A stretch of DNA of 64,000 nt from Anastrepha obliqua (lineage: Eukaryota > Arthropoda > Insecta > Diptera > Tephritidae): positions 116,515,792 to 116,579,791 of the forward strand of contig NC_072892.1 of assembly GCF_027943255.1 (NCBI RefSeq). Reading direction: 5' to 3'. How positions within the stretch are numbered: the stretch's first letter is position 1; every line of letters begins with the position of its first letter. Below are positions 33,359 through 44,559 of this stretch, piece after piece. The notes below the pieces were generated by a model, which did not search any database, was not told the DNA's origin, and saw nothing but the letters and a program-made list of their open reading frames with translations. Both the position numbers and the translations under genes were made by a program.

Positions 33359-33385
33359 GCGGTTATCGCGTCAATTAAGAAGAAG

Positions 33386-33397
33386 ATATCGTAAACC
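33386..33397. repeat. Target site duplication, right
   Basis: This is an identical copy of the 12-bp ATATCGTAAACC at 30497-30508. It marks the 3' boundary of the RTE insertion. Confidence 0.9.
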
Positions 33398-33399
33398 AT

Positions 33400-35735
33400 C
33401 CAAAAAAGTCGGATGGAAATTTGTTTACGGTCATAAGACGCTCTATAAGTGCACGCTTCACTGTTTTTGAATCTTTTTTTTTCTTTAGTCTGCTTATATG
33501 AGTTATTCTACGTTCTAGATGTGTTACACCGGTCCTGTCTCTGACTGTCCTTGCCTGACTGTGTGACTTGGCTCTTGAATTGGATTTTGATCTCTGCTAC
33601 TGATCGTGGCAACGTACAGCAATGAGGAATATGCTGACCTCCTAATGCCATCAGATTATTAGGAAGTAAGATTTGCTAGTCCTCCACTAAAATTTTGAAT
33701 AACTTGTAAATTATTTTCCCACGCCAACATCCAACACTACGAGAGCACTCAATTAAGGTGTCCATTAATTGAAAACCCCTCAGCTAAGAGGGTGATATAA
33801 TCGCACGAGCAATGAGGTAAAATCCTCACATCAATATTGAATTCGCAAACAAAACATATTTAGTACAAATATTTTACAAAGAAGGCCATCATTTATGCAT
33901 TTCGGTGTAGAAACCTTGGCAACTCAACCTATAAAGAGAACCAAAAAACCATAATAAAACCAGCTACGCCACTTCAACTTCAAGAGCGCTTGAGAGCGCT
34001 GACAAGTGGTACTTCATGGGAAAGCATATTGCGAAAATACAAATCACACTACCAATAACAACAACAATAAAAATTATTATAATTATTTTCATTATAATAT
34101 GAAAACAAGCATTGATTTGTAACCCTGAGAGGAGTCGACTGTGAAAGGATACATCCATACAAATAACTTTGTTTTCGCAATCAATTGAAATGCGTTCAGG
34201 ACTAATTGTTGCAGTCAGATGCAGGGTGAGCGGTGGCTAGCAACCGAAAAATGCGGAAATGGATACTTGTAACCTGTGCGCAACAGTGCACCTTTTCTGC
34301 GTCGACCGACACGTGGCCCGCATGCGCCCAAAAATCAGAACAACAGCGACGACGGTGACAAGGGCAAATACAACAACATACTGGCAACATGTTGCCAGCG
34401 GTCAGTGAGGGTGACGACAGCACGAATAGCAACGACGCAACGGCAACGGGACTAAAACGCGTAAAACCGTGGGCGCGTGCGAGCGTTTGCGTGTTTTTCT
34501 TGTTGTTGCACAAACAACCCCAATAGCAACGCGCTAGAAATAGCAACAACAGCGAATAGTATAATTGAACAGTAACAACAACACGTGCAACAACGCAACC
34601 AAACAAGCAATTTTCCACGACATGTAAATGCCATCTGTATGTATGTAGCTGCCCAGCTATAAGCGACTTGTGTGGCATGGTGCGTTGCATGTTTGGCGTA
34701 TGGCATGTGTTCCAAGAGTGCTGAGCGTGCGCCAGTACGCCCGCCGCTCAGTAATATTTCCTTAGTGTTTACTAATTGCTGATAAGTGGGCGTGTCATGC
34801 ACTTACGTACTTAGTTTGTTGCAATAACTATTTCTAACGGAAGATGCTGGCATGTGTGCGTGTGCGAGTGCATGTCCTTGTTTGCCCATGTTGCCGTGTT
34901 AAAAAGCCGTTGATTATGTTGTTTGCACACCGGCGGTGTTGATGATTCCATTTGCTCTTACGAGTATTTTCTTGCCGGTTGCCACCACTCATCGCTTCTT
35001 CCTCCTTTCGCGATCCTTTTCACATCTCCTGTCATAATCCCATAATAGAGTCCTTTTCGTGTTTTTGGTGGCTAGTTTCGCTTGTTAGTTTGCTTAGCCA
35101 CTTATGTGGAAATATAAACATTAAAGGCAAAAATGGGTATTCCTGGTATTCCTACGAGTGCAAGCGGATTAAAGATTGGTTGACTAGTCACTCTATGACA
35201 CTGGCGATGATAGTTGGCTTTGAATAAGAGGCTGTTGCACAAGTATGTTTTGGCTATTAATTAACTGATAATTAGAAAAACGTGCAGCATTTCATGTTCA
35301 GGTGAGTGGCTTCTCTCAGGATTTATCAATTTTGAAATAACAGGGTGCTAATGCAGGGTGTCTAGCTGCTTATCAGGTTTCCTTTGCTGTAGAACACCCG
35401 AATCTAATCTTACAAATAGTTTTCATTCTTTCTCATGTCTTAATATGAAAGGAGTTACATATATATCAACGATTTGAAGTAAACCTAGTTTAGTAATCTA
35501 AATTTTTCTACATTTCCTCAAGGATTTTCTATAAATTTGATAAGCTCTCATAATTTATTGCGTTTATTTCAAGTATAAAACATAATTATTGTTTTTACAG
35601 ACCTCTTAGAGATAATATTAGCTTAAGCTCAAATACCTGGAAGTATAATGTATAGAAATTAGCAATTTATTTTTATCAGAAAAAATGCAACAACATCCAC
35701 TTGTCTCAGTTTTTTGAATATTCGCTAACTGGTGG
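33400..35735. other. Non-coding stretch, unique island 34200-35230
   Basis: No transposon protein is visible. The 34200-34900 part is GC-balanced with CAACAACAACACGTGCAAC-type repeats, GTGCGTGTGCGAGTG near 34858 and a high density of ACAACA. Long chance frames occur on the minus strand because stop codons are sparse in this composition, but they show no motif. It is a possible regulatory or intronic island. Confidence 0.4.
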
Positions 35736-35742
35736 TAAATAC

Positions 35743-36660
35743 TAGGTTAGGTTAGGTGGCCATGTAGCTTACGCGAATGCCCCTGGGTAAAAAACACAAA
35801 TTTCTTCCCTTTTGATACCAGAAGAAAAAAAGGGTAGACAGGGCGGAGGGATTGTGTTTGAAGGTTATGGAAAAGACTCAACAATGACTATGGTTGTGTT
35901 AATCACTTCATACTACTGATGATTCCCAATAGGTGTGTGATATCTAAACCTGCTATATGCAGGGGTGTGTTAGCCAGATGCCTTTATCTTAACCCACCGA
36001 AAGCAGGACATCTGAGGAGAAGGTGCTGATATGATTCCACAAAATAAAAATACATAAAATAATACCAAATCTCTAAGCATGGGCATCTAACAGACAATAT
36101 CCAGAAAGGGCGCGTACAAAATTCGAGAACTGCATCTTTGTCAGCCTTAGAAAATCCCCCGAGCGTCTTCGATCTACCCGGATTTCGCGACTTTGCACGT
36201 TTGATACTCATAATTATCCACCGCTCGCTAAGTTGACGTGAAGCCCATCCTTCCAGGAGCATACTACAGATTTCTAAAACGAACCCTAAATCTCTCATTA
36301 CGCGAGGAGACCACCTCGAAGATCCGCTGTTTAGCTAGCTAATCTGCCAAGAAGTTTCCCGAAATGTTCCTGTGATTCAAATGAGTCTAATACTGATATA
36401 GTCGGATGCGGTCAGGCATTCCCGGACAAATTTCGAGTGCACCAATAATGAGCCCAGTATCTTAATTGCCTCTTGGCTGTAGGAGTAATTGCTTACCTCC
36501 CTGACAATAGTTATGGAAGTAAGCAACCAATTTACGTAAAGTGCGATAGTCCGATCTAGAACGCTGCAGAACTGCAAAGTGTTTTGTGACAAGTCCGAAC
36601 AGAAAACTGTCAAACTTTCTACTAAAACTTGGAACGAAAGACGTTCGGTTGATGGAATCA
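35743..36660 (-). pseudogene. RNase H-type LINE 3' end with CCTAA tail
   Basis: The minus strand reads YSYSQEAIKILGSLLVHSKF and VRECLTASDYIS (RNase H, SDSQ-AIK block, with D changed to Y), then HLNHRNISGNFLAD (GH-N--GN--AD block). LSGYCLLDAHA and SYQHLLLRCPAFGG follow (C-terminal part with HX4C). A 3' untranslated stretch ends GGCCACCTAACCTAACCTA at 35743. Frames shift several times. The tail has three CCTAA units, like those at 16839 and 38127. Confidence 0.65.
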
Positions 36661-36990
36661 TTGAGGACCCAATGTGCCCTGTCTTGCTTGGAGGAGGCGG
36701 AGCACTTTCTCTGTGAGTGTCCTACTTTTAATATACTAGAGCAAGGCTATGAGTTTTAGGTTCCCATGTCATGAGAATGAGTAATATTCGTTCTGTAAAA
36801 CTTGAGGATATTTACAGTATACCAAATGATCTGGAAAATTCTCATAGAACTAACTGTCTCTATCTCCGTCTCTATTTTTTCCTATCTTTTTCTCTGATAC
36901 TTTTTTCCTTTCCTCCTTGACTATCTACCCTCTTTCCTGAGCTCTAAATACAATGGGCTTTTTAGCCTGAGTCAGAAGCCACCAAATCTC
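36661..36990 (+). pseudogene. RNase H-type LINE C-terminal remnant
   Basis: In one plus frame 36670-36735 reads CALSCLEEAEHFLCECPTFN, a knuckle with a shortened spacer (CX3C rather than CX2C). Downstream, NLRIFTVYQMIWKI-type sequence and a pyrimidine-rich 3' stretch follow. This fragment starts where the minus-strand LINE at 35743-36660 stops, so the two lie back to back. Confidence 0.5.
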
Positions 36991-37725
36991 TTGATTCTCC
37001 TTCGCTCGACCAATTCAAATTTTCAATTTTTTTTTTTCAAGCAACCAATAAATTGCTTCTTTGAAACGAATGAAATGAACTTGATTTAGAACTGAGTTTG
37101 ATGCTTCTAGCAGAATATCCCTCTACCAACCGTTTCACCCAACTTCGAGCGATACATGAACAGGTTCATCATTGCATGTTTCCAAATATACCCTTGAAAG
37201 AATGTGAATGGTGGATACACTGCTCGGACTCAGAGAAGATATGCGCTGATCAGTTGCTATGAACTTAAAGTTTTAAAGGGTACCGTAGGTTAAGTCTAAG
37301 GTGCCGTATATAAAATAAATTAAAAAAGTGCATTCTTTGACAGCGAAAAGTCAAGCGGAACAGAATTCGAGATTCATTGGATTATCTTAGTGCGTAAACA
37401 ATAGGAGCATTCCGTGTATAATTCGTGTTAATAAATTTAAGATGAAATGGGTAAGTGCTGTGTAGAAATCTAAAAGGGATATGCAAGTGAATGCTCCGTA
37501 GGAGGGATGAACAATAGATTTCTCCGTTAATTACGAACCGAAGAGTAATAAACCTTCTACTTAAGACCTAATTAAAATCTAACAAGAAGTAAAGGATGGA
37601 TGAGTACATAGACAATGATAAATGTAGGTATACCCTTGCAAACATGTACACTACTTATCTTTAATTATCTTATCGTAAATTGCCACTTGCAAGATCGCCC
37701 GAAAACTGTGGCCGACTCTCAATGC
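36991..37725. other. Non-coding stretch
   Basis: No transposon protein or gene is recognised here. The stretch is AT-rich. Confidence 0.45.
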
Positions 37726-37729
37726 TAAA

Positions 37730-38127
37730 CGCACGGAACTTCTACTAAGAAGTGATAAGCACAGTCTTAACACACTGATTTAAGTTATAACGCGGCATTG
37801 CCTAATCGGTAGATACGTCGAGAAAATGGGTGTGGAAACACATGACTTCTCCAGAAGTTGTCTAGACGAAGAAGAGGCAGAGATGATCCCGCACCTTCTG
37901 TGTCGTTGTCCTGCTCTATCCAGTCGTCGCCTCGCCATTTTGGGTAGACAATACTTTAATGAATTGGAAGATCTCAGCTCTGACGGAATTAAGGACCTTA
38001 CAAAATTTTTGAAAAGTACACACTGGTTTTAGGAGGGATAAGGTTTAGTTCCCCACGCGGCATCACAATGGGCCATGAGCCTGAGTGTGTCCTACAGTGG
38101 ACAACCGCTTCAACCTAACCTAACCTA
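37730..38127 (+). pseudogene. RNase H-type LINE 3' end with CCTAA tail
   Basis: The plus frame reads RSDKHSLNTLI, a stop, VITRHCLIGRYVEKMGVE (the TGHCLIGRH block), then SCLDEEEAEMIPHLLCRC and PALSSRRLAILGRQYF, ending KSTHWF and a stop at 38030. A 3' untranslated region of about 85 bp contains CACAATGGGCCATGAGCC and ends CTTCAACCTAACCTAACCTA. It is a 5'-truncated insertion with a clear 3' tail. Confidence 0.75.
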
Positions 38128-38152
38128 GAGGATAGCATAAGATTTGAGAATG

Positions 38153-38340
38153 TTAACGACCAAGTTCTATTCTTTCAACTGCAAATTGGTGGCAAGGTCT
38201 CCAGATAAATGTGGCATATTCTAATCTAGTGTGAGAGTGCGAGAATTTCGAGCTATTACGCCGTATAAAACCTAAGATTGAGTAAGAAGTGGATACAACA
38301 AAGTTAATGTGACTATTGAATGAGAAATGGGACATACTTG
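38153..38340 (-). pseudogene. Jockey-like LINE reverse transcriptase fragment
   Basis: The minus strand reads FSFNSHINFVVSTSYSILGF and IRRNSSKFSH, then RLEYATFIWRPCHQFAVERI. This is the post-catalytic thumb region typical of Jockey-like elements (LSFNSHID-IVSK---MLGFI-RN ... LEYAS-IW-P). It is a short isolated piece. The linking Tyr-Val-Arg-Pro segment is deleted. Confidence 0.65.
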
Positions 38341-38559
38341 TGGATCTTTGAATTCATGAACTGTTTGAAGTAACCGATTTTTTTCTCCTTCTTACTCACT
38401 CCGCTCAAGAGCATAGGGTCTCGATAAACCAATTCCCATGCGATGTCGGCATCTACTAGCGCGCACATCATCGAGCCATTCCCGTGATGCTATCTAAAGT
38501 GGTAGTAAAATATTAATTTGGGGAAAAATAAATCCCCTATTTTTGGATAAAATGTATGC

Positions 38560-39000
38560 ATAAATGGTGCAAAACTGTCGTGGTCGAACTTTAACTCCTG
38601 GGCAATGCTATGGCTATTAACATGCCGGTCAACTTCGATTATTTCTGTGTTTTTATCGATATTTTCTTTAACATCAAAAATGCCTGAATGGAACAGTCGA
38701 AACCAAAATTGGACTTAATTAACTGTTACAGTATTGGCATCATAAACACCATTCACAATTTCAACGAACTGGCTTGCATTTTCGCCTGTATCAAAGAACA
38801 ACTGTAAAATATACATTGTTGTGTTCCACTGCTAACACCTTGTAACTCACAACCGAATAAAAAAAAACAGCAAAGGAATTTTTTTTAGTGTGAAATGTCA
38901 CCTTGACAATGAGCATAAACTTTAAACAGTTCGATCGATACCTTACGAGATGTGGATCACTACAGCCCTTTACCGCGAAAACAATGTGTTTCTTTTCGTC
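38560..39000 (-). pseudogene. Mariner transposase N-terminal fragment
   Basis: The minus strand reads YILQLFFDTGENASQFVEIV, NGVYDANTVTVN, a stop, VQFWFRLFHSGIFDVKENID, then IIEVDRHVNSHSIAQELKFD. This is the helix-turn-helix part of the same mariner family as 20700-21190. The linker has lost the GRP motif. The upstream untranslated part shares AATGTCACCTTGACAATGAG with the other copy. No catalytic domain remains. Confidence 0.7.
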
Positions 39001-39425
39001 CAAACTTTTTTTTAGACAAAATCTTTCGTTTTAACTTTTAAGCATAGCACTAAGTTCGGTTTTTCTGTTAAATGGTCAAAATCCATGCAAATTGCAAAGC
39101 CGTGAAATTTGCATGAAACTTCATATGTGTCTCACGGCAAAGCAGTACTAAGTTCCCGCCGATGCCAGCAACATTTTTTTACACCTACTTAAAATACACA
39201 AGTCAATTAAAACTGAACGAAAACTAACAATTCGTTAGAAAGTGAGTGCCTGATATGAAATACTCCTAAACATAGCATTTTTAAGTGAAACGTCTTCGCA
39301 AAGAGTGTAAGTAGATCTTCTTCATATTTAACAATCCTCATGATCACAAAAGTGTCAGTTATAACATATGTATGTATATATATGTGAGTTAGAAAGCTGT
39401 AGAAATAGGCTTTCCGCAAGGCGTA
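39001..39425. other. Non-coding stretch
   Basis: No gene is visible. There are short TATGTATGTATATATATG tracts near 39367. Confidence 0.5.
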
Positions 39426-39429
39426 CGCA

Positions 39430-39870
39430 AAAAGGAAATCTTCTCGCTATTACAGTACAGTATAGTACAGTATTACAGTAGCAGGCCATTAAGAGGCCGG
39501 ACTAAAATGGATACCTCTAAAATAACTAAACAAACGTGGCCCAATTTCAACAATTCCAGAACTGACGAGTTGTTAAGAAAGCCACGAACAGACATTTTCA
39601 AAATTATGTCAACAATAACCGGGCACTGGCCTTTAGGAGTCCATGCCAGGAAGATGGGGCGGCCGTACAACAATAGATGCAGAAGCTGCAATCAAGAAGA
39701 ATCTAATGAAGCAGCCTTTCACTATCTGTGTGGCTGCCCAAGTCTGGGTGCTTTACAATGTAGAAGATTCGGGGAATTCTCGGTGGTTAACTTGAAAGAA
39801 ATTGCAAAAACGAAAATAGACGACATAGGCGGATGCATATTCAAATCAAGATGGTTCGACTAATAAAAAA
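39430..39870 (+). pseudogene. RNase H-type LINE C-terminus
   Basis: The plus frame reads ITKQTWPNFNNSRTDELLRK, DIFKIMSTITGHWPLGVHAR, KMGRPYNNRCRSCNQEES and AAFHYLCGCPSLGALQCRRF, ending IFKSRWFD and a stop at 39861-39863. The CX2C...HX4C knuckle is intact and the 118-residue frame is unbroken. This makes it one of the youngest LINE ends of this group here. Confidence 0.75.
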
Positions 39871-40199
39871 CTTTGATTCTACAAAGCGCGGTATCAAAAT
39901 AATATCTTTTGTGTCAATTGGGTCTGGGCATTGTCACTCAAACCTGTGCCGAATCGAATTTTCTCTTTTAAATTCACTTAAGATAAACTTTAGGTTCACA
40001 CACAGTACTCCAGAACCCCCAATACTCCCAGAACCACTCGATTGCAAATCCCTACTGCCAACAAGGAATGCAGGATGTGCAATTTCCAGATCATGATTTT
40101 GTTTGATGAAGAGGAGTTTACTTCTCTTATCCCTATGCCATATAAAATAGGAGACTTACATAGATTGAATTATGAGAATTTTTCATGTCACCATAAAAG

Positions 40200-41285
40200 C
40201 CAAATATTTACAAATTTATAACCCCCTTACCATTAATATCAGCTGCGTTTGCGCCACCTAGTAACGCCCAGCGTGAACGTCCGCCGAAACTGTCAACGTC
40301 ACCATTTGCGGTAGCGCATAACTCTACTCATTAAAATTGATGAATGTGACGAATGAAAAGGCAACGGCGCCACGGCTACTAACTGCAGCAAATAAAAAAT
40401 GGAAAACGAAAATAAAGAGTGCCAAAACTACAAACGTACATATGTATGTACATGCATCACATGAAAAATTATGAAAATGAATGGGCGCGCGCACCAACAA
40501 ATATGCATGCATACATACACACACAAATATACATTTCGAGGCATTTGCGAAATCACAAAAATTGCGATGACAAACGCGAGGGCGATCCCTGCAATAGTAG
40601 TGTGCGGCGTTTTGGGGGAGGCCACATTTGTGTGTATGTATGAATGGATGCTGTTGGGTGTCATTACGCACGGGTGTGAGTAACACAAATGAATGAATAT
40701 GAATTATTATTGGTCTATGCTGGCTACAAAAATGTTGGTTTAAGTTAAATTTTTTTCTGTTTTGCAATTGGGGGCGTAGCAACAGGACATTCTTAGCCGC
40801 ACATAAAAATTTCAACCACAGGCATACATAAAAAACGAGATGTATGGTGAAACACATATCACCGAAGCGCTTGCATATCAAAAATGCATATTCCAATAAA
40901 TGAATTTGTGTTGAGTGGATGTGCATGTGCGTGTGTATTTCTGGTGTTCGGTTATGTGAGCGTTGTAGCATTTCATCATCATGAAGCCAAATAAACGGCT
41001 GACAAATGCAAAAAATGCGCATTAAAAATTCCTACTTCATTTGAGTAACATCGAGTTGAATTGAATCTGGTATGAAAACTTAATGTTGGAAAATAGAAAA
41101 AGACTGCAGAATTAACCAAAATAGAAAGTCTTTTACATTGTCAACCACCCATCCACCTCTTTAAACCTAGCAGCTACACGCTCCCGTTATGTACTAGGAA
41201 TGCTAATCACAGTTTGCAGCTACCACAGCTATCTCGCTGTGTTATGCACCGAAAATAACGGGATCAGTTGGTTTGAGCTCCGGCA
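40200..41285. other. Unique non-coding island
   Basis: The composition is even, with CATACATACACACACAAATA and TGTGTGTATGTATG tracts. A 232-residue minus-strand frame (40324-41022) is rich in His, Phe and Cys and overlaps these repeats. It has no domain and no codon structure, so I do not call a gene. Confidence 0.4.
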
Positions 41286-41292
41286 TTACGTA

Positions 41293-42601
41293 CGAGCTGT
41301 GTTCAAAAAGTATCGCGCATTTTGTGTTTTTTTCAAAAACTATTTATTTATTCATTAATATCTATGTTTCCCCTTCAAAGTAATCCCCATGTGATATTAT
41401 GCACTTGTGCCAACGTTTCTTCCAAACTTCGAAGCACTCCAAAAAATCATTTTTTTATCTTGTTCAGTTCCGCCTCCGATACCGTCTTTATCTCGTCAAT
41501 CGTACCGTAGCGTCGTCCTTTCATAGTCCTCTTCAGTTTCGGGAACAAGAAAAAGTCACAGGGGGCCAGATCTTGGGAATAAGGTGGCTGTGGCATCATT
41601 AGTGTGTTGTTTTTGGCCAAAAAGTCGCGCACAAGCAACGATGTGTGAGCAGGGGCGTTATCGTGATGCAAGAGCCAATTTTTGTTTTTCCACAAATCCG
41701 GGCGTTCTCTGGCGGATGGCTTAGCGCAAATTGCGCATAACTTGCAGGAAATATTCCCTATTGATCGCTTTACCCTGTGGCAAGAACTCATGATGCAAAA
41801 CGCCCCAGCAATCGAAGAAAACGGTAAGCAAAACTTTTACATTCGACCGAACTTGGCGCGCTTTTTGAACTTCGTTCGTGCGGCAGCTTCCATTGAGATG
41901 ATTGAGCTTTGGTTTCCACGTCATAACCATAAGCCAACGATTCGTCACCAGTTATGATCCTCTGGAGCAAATTTGGGTCGTCGCGGACAGAGTTCAGATA
42001 CCAACATCTCATTAGTAATGTTGATGCGATGCTGCTTTTGGTCGAAATTGAGCAATTTTGGTACGAATTTTGCGGCGACCCCTCTCATGCCTAAATCTTT
42101 GAAAAAAATCGAGCCAATCGATATGTCTAGGTTCTCAGCAACTTCTCTAACGGTGATTCGACTATTGGCCAATACCATTTTCTTCTCTTCATAAATTTTC
42201 TCGCCTGTTGTTGAAGTGCTCGGGCGTCCGGCACGCTTTTCGTCCTTCACATCTTTTCGGCCTTCTGAGAACATTTTGTACCACTGATAAACGTTGCTTT
42301 GGTCCAAAGTAGCTTCTCCATATGACACAGTCAACATTCGGAATGCCTTCGCGCACTTAATTTCATTTTTCACACAAAATTTGATACAGGTTCTTTGATC
42401 CGTCTTTTTGAATTGGTAAAAATCGAAGACGATCCGAAACAGGCAAAGCAGTTGTCAACAATTAACTGAACATTCAAAATGGCCGAACTCGTCGGCATGA
42501 GTGAGAGACATGATACCAACATATCGCCACAAAAAATCGAAATTCGAATATACGTAACCTGCGAAAATTCAAAATTCGCGATACTTTTTGAACATACCTC
42601 G
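41293..42601 (-). mobile_element. Full-length mariner element
   Basis: The two ends are inverted repeats of about 32 bp. Left: CGAGCTGTGTTCAAAAAGTA and then TCGCGCATTTTG. Right, reversed: CGAGGTATGTTCAAAAAGTA and then TCGCGAATTTTG. Only three positions differ. TA is duplicated at 41291-41292 and 42602-42603. The length of 1309 bp is normal for mariner, so nothing large is missing. The enclosed transposase is on the minus strand and is inactivated by frameshifts. Confidence 0.9.
41362..42445 (-). pseudogene. Mariner DD34D transposase pseudogene
   Basis: In order on the minus strand: TDQRTCIKFCVKNEIKCAKA, SNVYQWYKMFSEGRKDVKD, RAGRPSTSTTGEK and ITVREVAENLDISIGSI (DNA-binding domain). Then FVPKLLNFDQKQHRINI, RIITGDESLAYGYDVETKAQ (first D), LLHHDNAPAHTSLLVRDF (second D), PPYSQDLAPCDFFLFPKLKR (third D, 34 residues later) and CFEVWKKRWHKCIISHGDYF before the stop. 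All three catalytic residues survive. There are about four frameshifts, near 42000, 41850, 41740 and at an A-run near 41450. Confidence 0.9.
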
Positions 42602-42749
42602 TAAACATAACATAATATCTTCCAGAAACATCGTAAATGAAGTACGGAATCAATCCGAAAAGCCGCATGGTTGTCCAGGTGTCTGCGATATTACTTATAT
42701 TTATATGGAATAGCCATTCAATGAGCATCAAGAGCAAACTTCGTTATCA

Positions 42750-43325
42750 TTACTGTGCCCCAGCGATTAGTAAGTGTGACCAGACTACCATTTTCGTAAC
42801 TTGATTTAGCGTTTCTTTTGTTCTCTAACCTCGGAGTTTTAATTCTTTCTTCCTGATATTTTGCTAGCCTCTCTTAATTAAAATGTGTAGTTTATAATTA
42901 TGTAATGTATACATTTTTTTAAATAAGTTAAATAATTCTCTCAGTCCTGTTTAGCTTTAGTTTTTTTATCATCTGGTTGTATTGTCGGCGATTGCGATTA
43001 TTGTTGATTTATTTAAATTTGTTTCCAAGTTTGTTCTTTTTCTTTTCCTACGAGCAGTCAAATTTCTCTCTCGCAACTGCATTGTTAACTAGTTTTGAAT
43101 ATAAAAAGATAAATGTATAAATGTATTTTATTTTGTTTTCCATTTAGCATAAGGCACTCATCGAAATTCCAAAAAGATTGATATTCGTGATGAACTAAAG
43201 GCTTAGATCTCAGTGCCATGAGGAATGATGCTACCAATGTTCAGTTTTATCAAAAGCTTTTAGACTGAACTGGTCAGTAAAAAGACTTGGGAAGGATTAT
43301 CTGAAACCTAACAGATAAACCAGAA
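42750..43325. other. Non-coding stretch
   Basis: No gene is visible. The stretch is AT-rich and ends where LINE sequence becomes readable. Confidence 0.45.
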
Positions 43326-43329
43326 TATG

Positions 43330-43870
43330 GAAAACATACATTTCTAGCAAAAGTCTACGCTATAGAAAGATGGGCTCACTTTTACTTTGAACGCAACTAT
43401 AACAACCGAATCAAAAGCATCCTTACTGATATCTAGCAGCAATGAATCCACTCAACTTTTTCCAAGTAACATCAAATCTGGCGCTGGAATGTCTTGATAA
43501 ACTGAATATCTTAGGTCAGAACAACCAGGTACGTGTCCAATGGATTCCAGGGTACATAGGAGGTATTGGGAATGAAATGACAGATAAATTATAAAGAAAA
43601 GGGACGACCTCGTCACTTATGGGTCCCCAGCAATTTTGTGGCCTAGGAGGGGGTAACTTCTGTTCTCTTATCTAGGAAATCCAAGCCGAATTAAAGATTG
43701 TACGGGAATAATTAAGAATCATTTTAGAATCATCACTAGCATGGGAATATACTCCAATGGAGCTTGAAAGTTCTATGGGGAGGAAGATGAATCCGCCAAA
43801 AATGTGCTTGGATCCCTCCCAGTACTAATGCATAAGTGGCAAAAAAATCTGGGTAAACATATCTTACTAT
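43330..43870 (+). pseudogene. LINE RNase H domain relic
   Basis: The plus strand reads FLAKVYAIERWAHFYFER (the E-containing block F-AE--AI, here with A-K), then NLALECLDKLN and QVRVQWIPGYIGGIGNEMTD, the RNase H block W-PGH-GI-GNE-AD with H changed to Y. After a stop, SSLMGPQQFCG and later PSQY are typical of the sequence leading to the LINE C-terminus. Frames are broken throughout. Confidence 0.6.
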
Positions 43871-44555
43871 AGAATATAATGAAAGTCAATAAAATAAAAA
43901 AATTATTGTGTTTTCCAAGTTTCTAAACCGGACAAGATAATATATTTGAATTCTTCTATATGTATTTTATAAAGAAAAAACATGAGGCTTAACAATTTTT
44001 ACTGAAAAGTAAAAAAAGTTGTGTCTTAGAGAAAATCTATTTAAAATATCCCAAAATCCCGAGATTAACAATCGCCGCTAATATTGACATCCCAGGTAGG
44101 AACCTTTTCCACCAGGTGAGCGGCTCAACATTATAAATCAAATACGTTTTTTTTGTAGCATTCAAACTGACTTGGATTTCCAATTTAGGCACGCTCTCTC
44201 CTCCTCCTCTTCATCCATTTCTACTCTACCACTAACGTATGGATTTCACAATTTTTTCCTCCGAATTCACGGACTAACTAACCATTACTTAGCTGTCAGC
44301 TAAAATTTTGAAAAATGGCAAAATGTCATTGGCAACAAAGCTTATGAACAAGCGTTTTTTCTCTTTCGTACACAAAATGTATAGTATCTATGCGGAAGTA
44401 TGTATGTGTGTGTGGCACGCCTAACCTCCTAAAACACATTTGGTGGTAGTGATGTACAGAACCGGTTGCTTTAATGAAATGACCGATGCGGGCCGTACAA
44501 AGCCAGAAAAACTGTTTTAGAAAACTCCAAGGACGATTTCTAGACACTATAAGTA
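43871..44555. other. Non-coding stretch
   Basis: No recognisable gene is present. It is AT-rich, with a short GTATGTGTGTGTGTGG tract near 44400. Confidence 0.5.
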
Positions 44556-44559
44556 TGCA

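Larger units (their letters stand above)
30509..33385 (+). mobile_element. RTE-clade LINE insertion, near full length
   Basis: This 2877-bp insertion is flanked by a perfect 12-bp direct repeat (30497-30508 and 33386-33397). It has an apurinic-type endonuclease, a reverse transcriptase and a short C-terminal region, but no RNase H. It ends in a very short 3' region (GGTTATCGCGTCAATTAAG, then AAGAAG), as in RTE elements. It starts at VNARFLNGEG, at the first endonuclease motif, so only the extreme 5' end is missing. The clean duplication and long open stretches suggest a fairly recent insertion. Fragments of the same family lie at 5853, 18975, 22020, 46383 and 57225. Confidence 0.9.

Noticed and set aside
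34202..34802. Two overlapping minus-strand frames of 162 and 116 residues
   Set aside because: Both come from an ACAACA/GTTG-rich, stop-poor region. Neither shows a motif, and they overlap each other in different frames.
40324..41022. 232-residue open frame on the minus strand
   Set aside because: It is rich in His, Phe, Cys and Thr encoded by CA/TG repeats, overlaps shorter frames in all registers, and has no domain or splice context.
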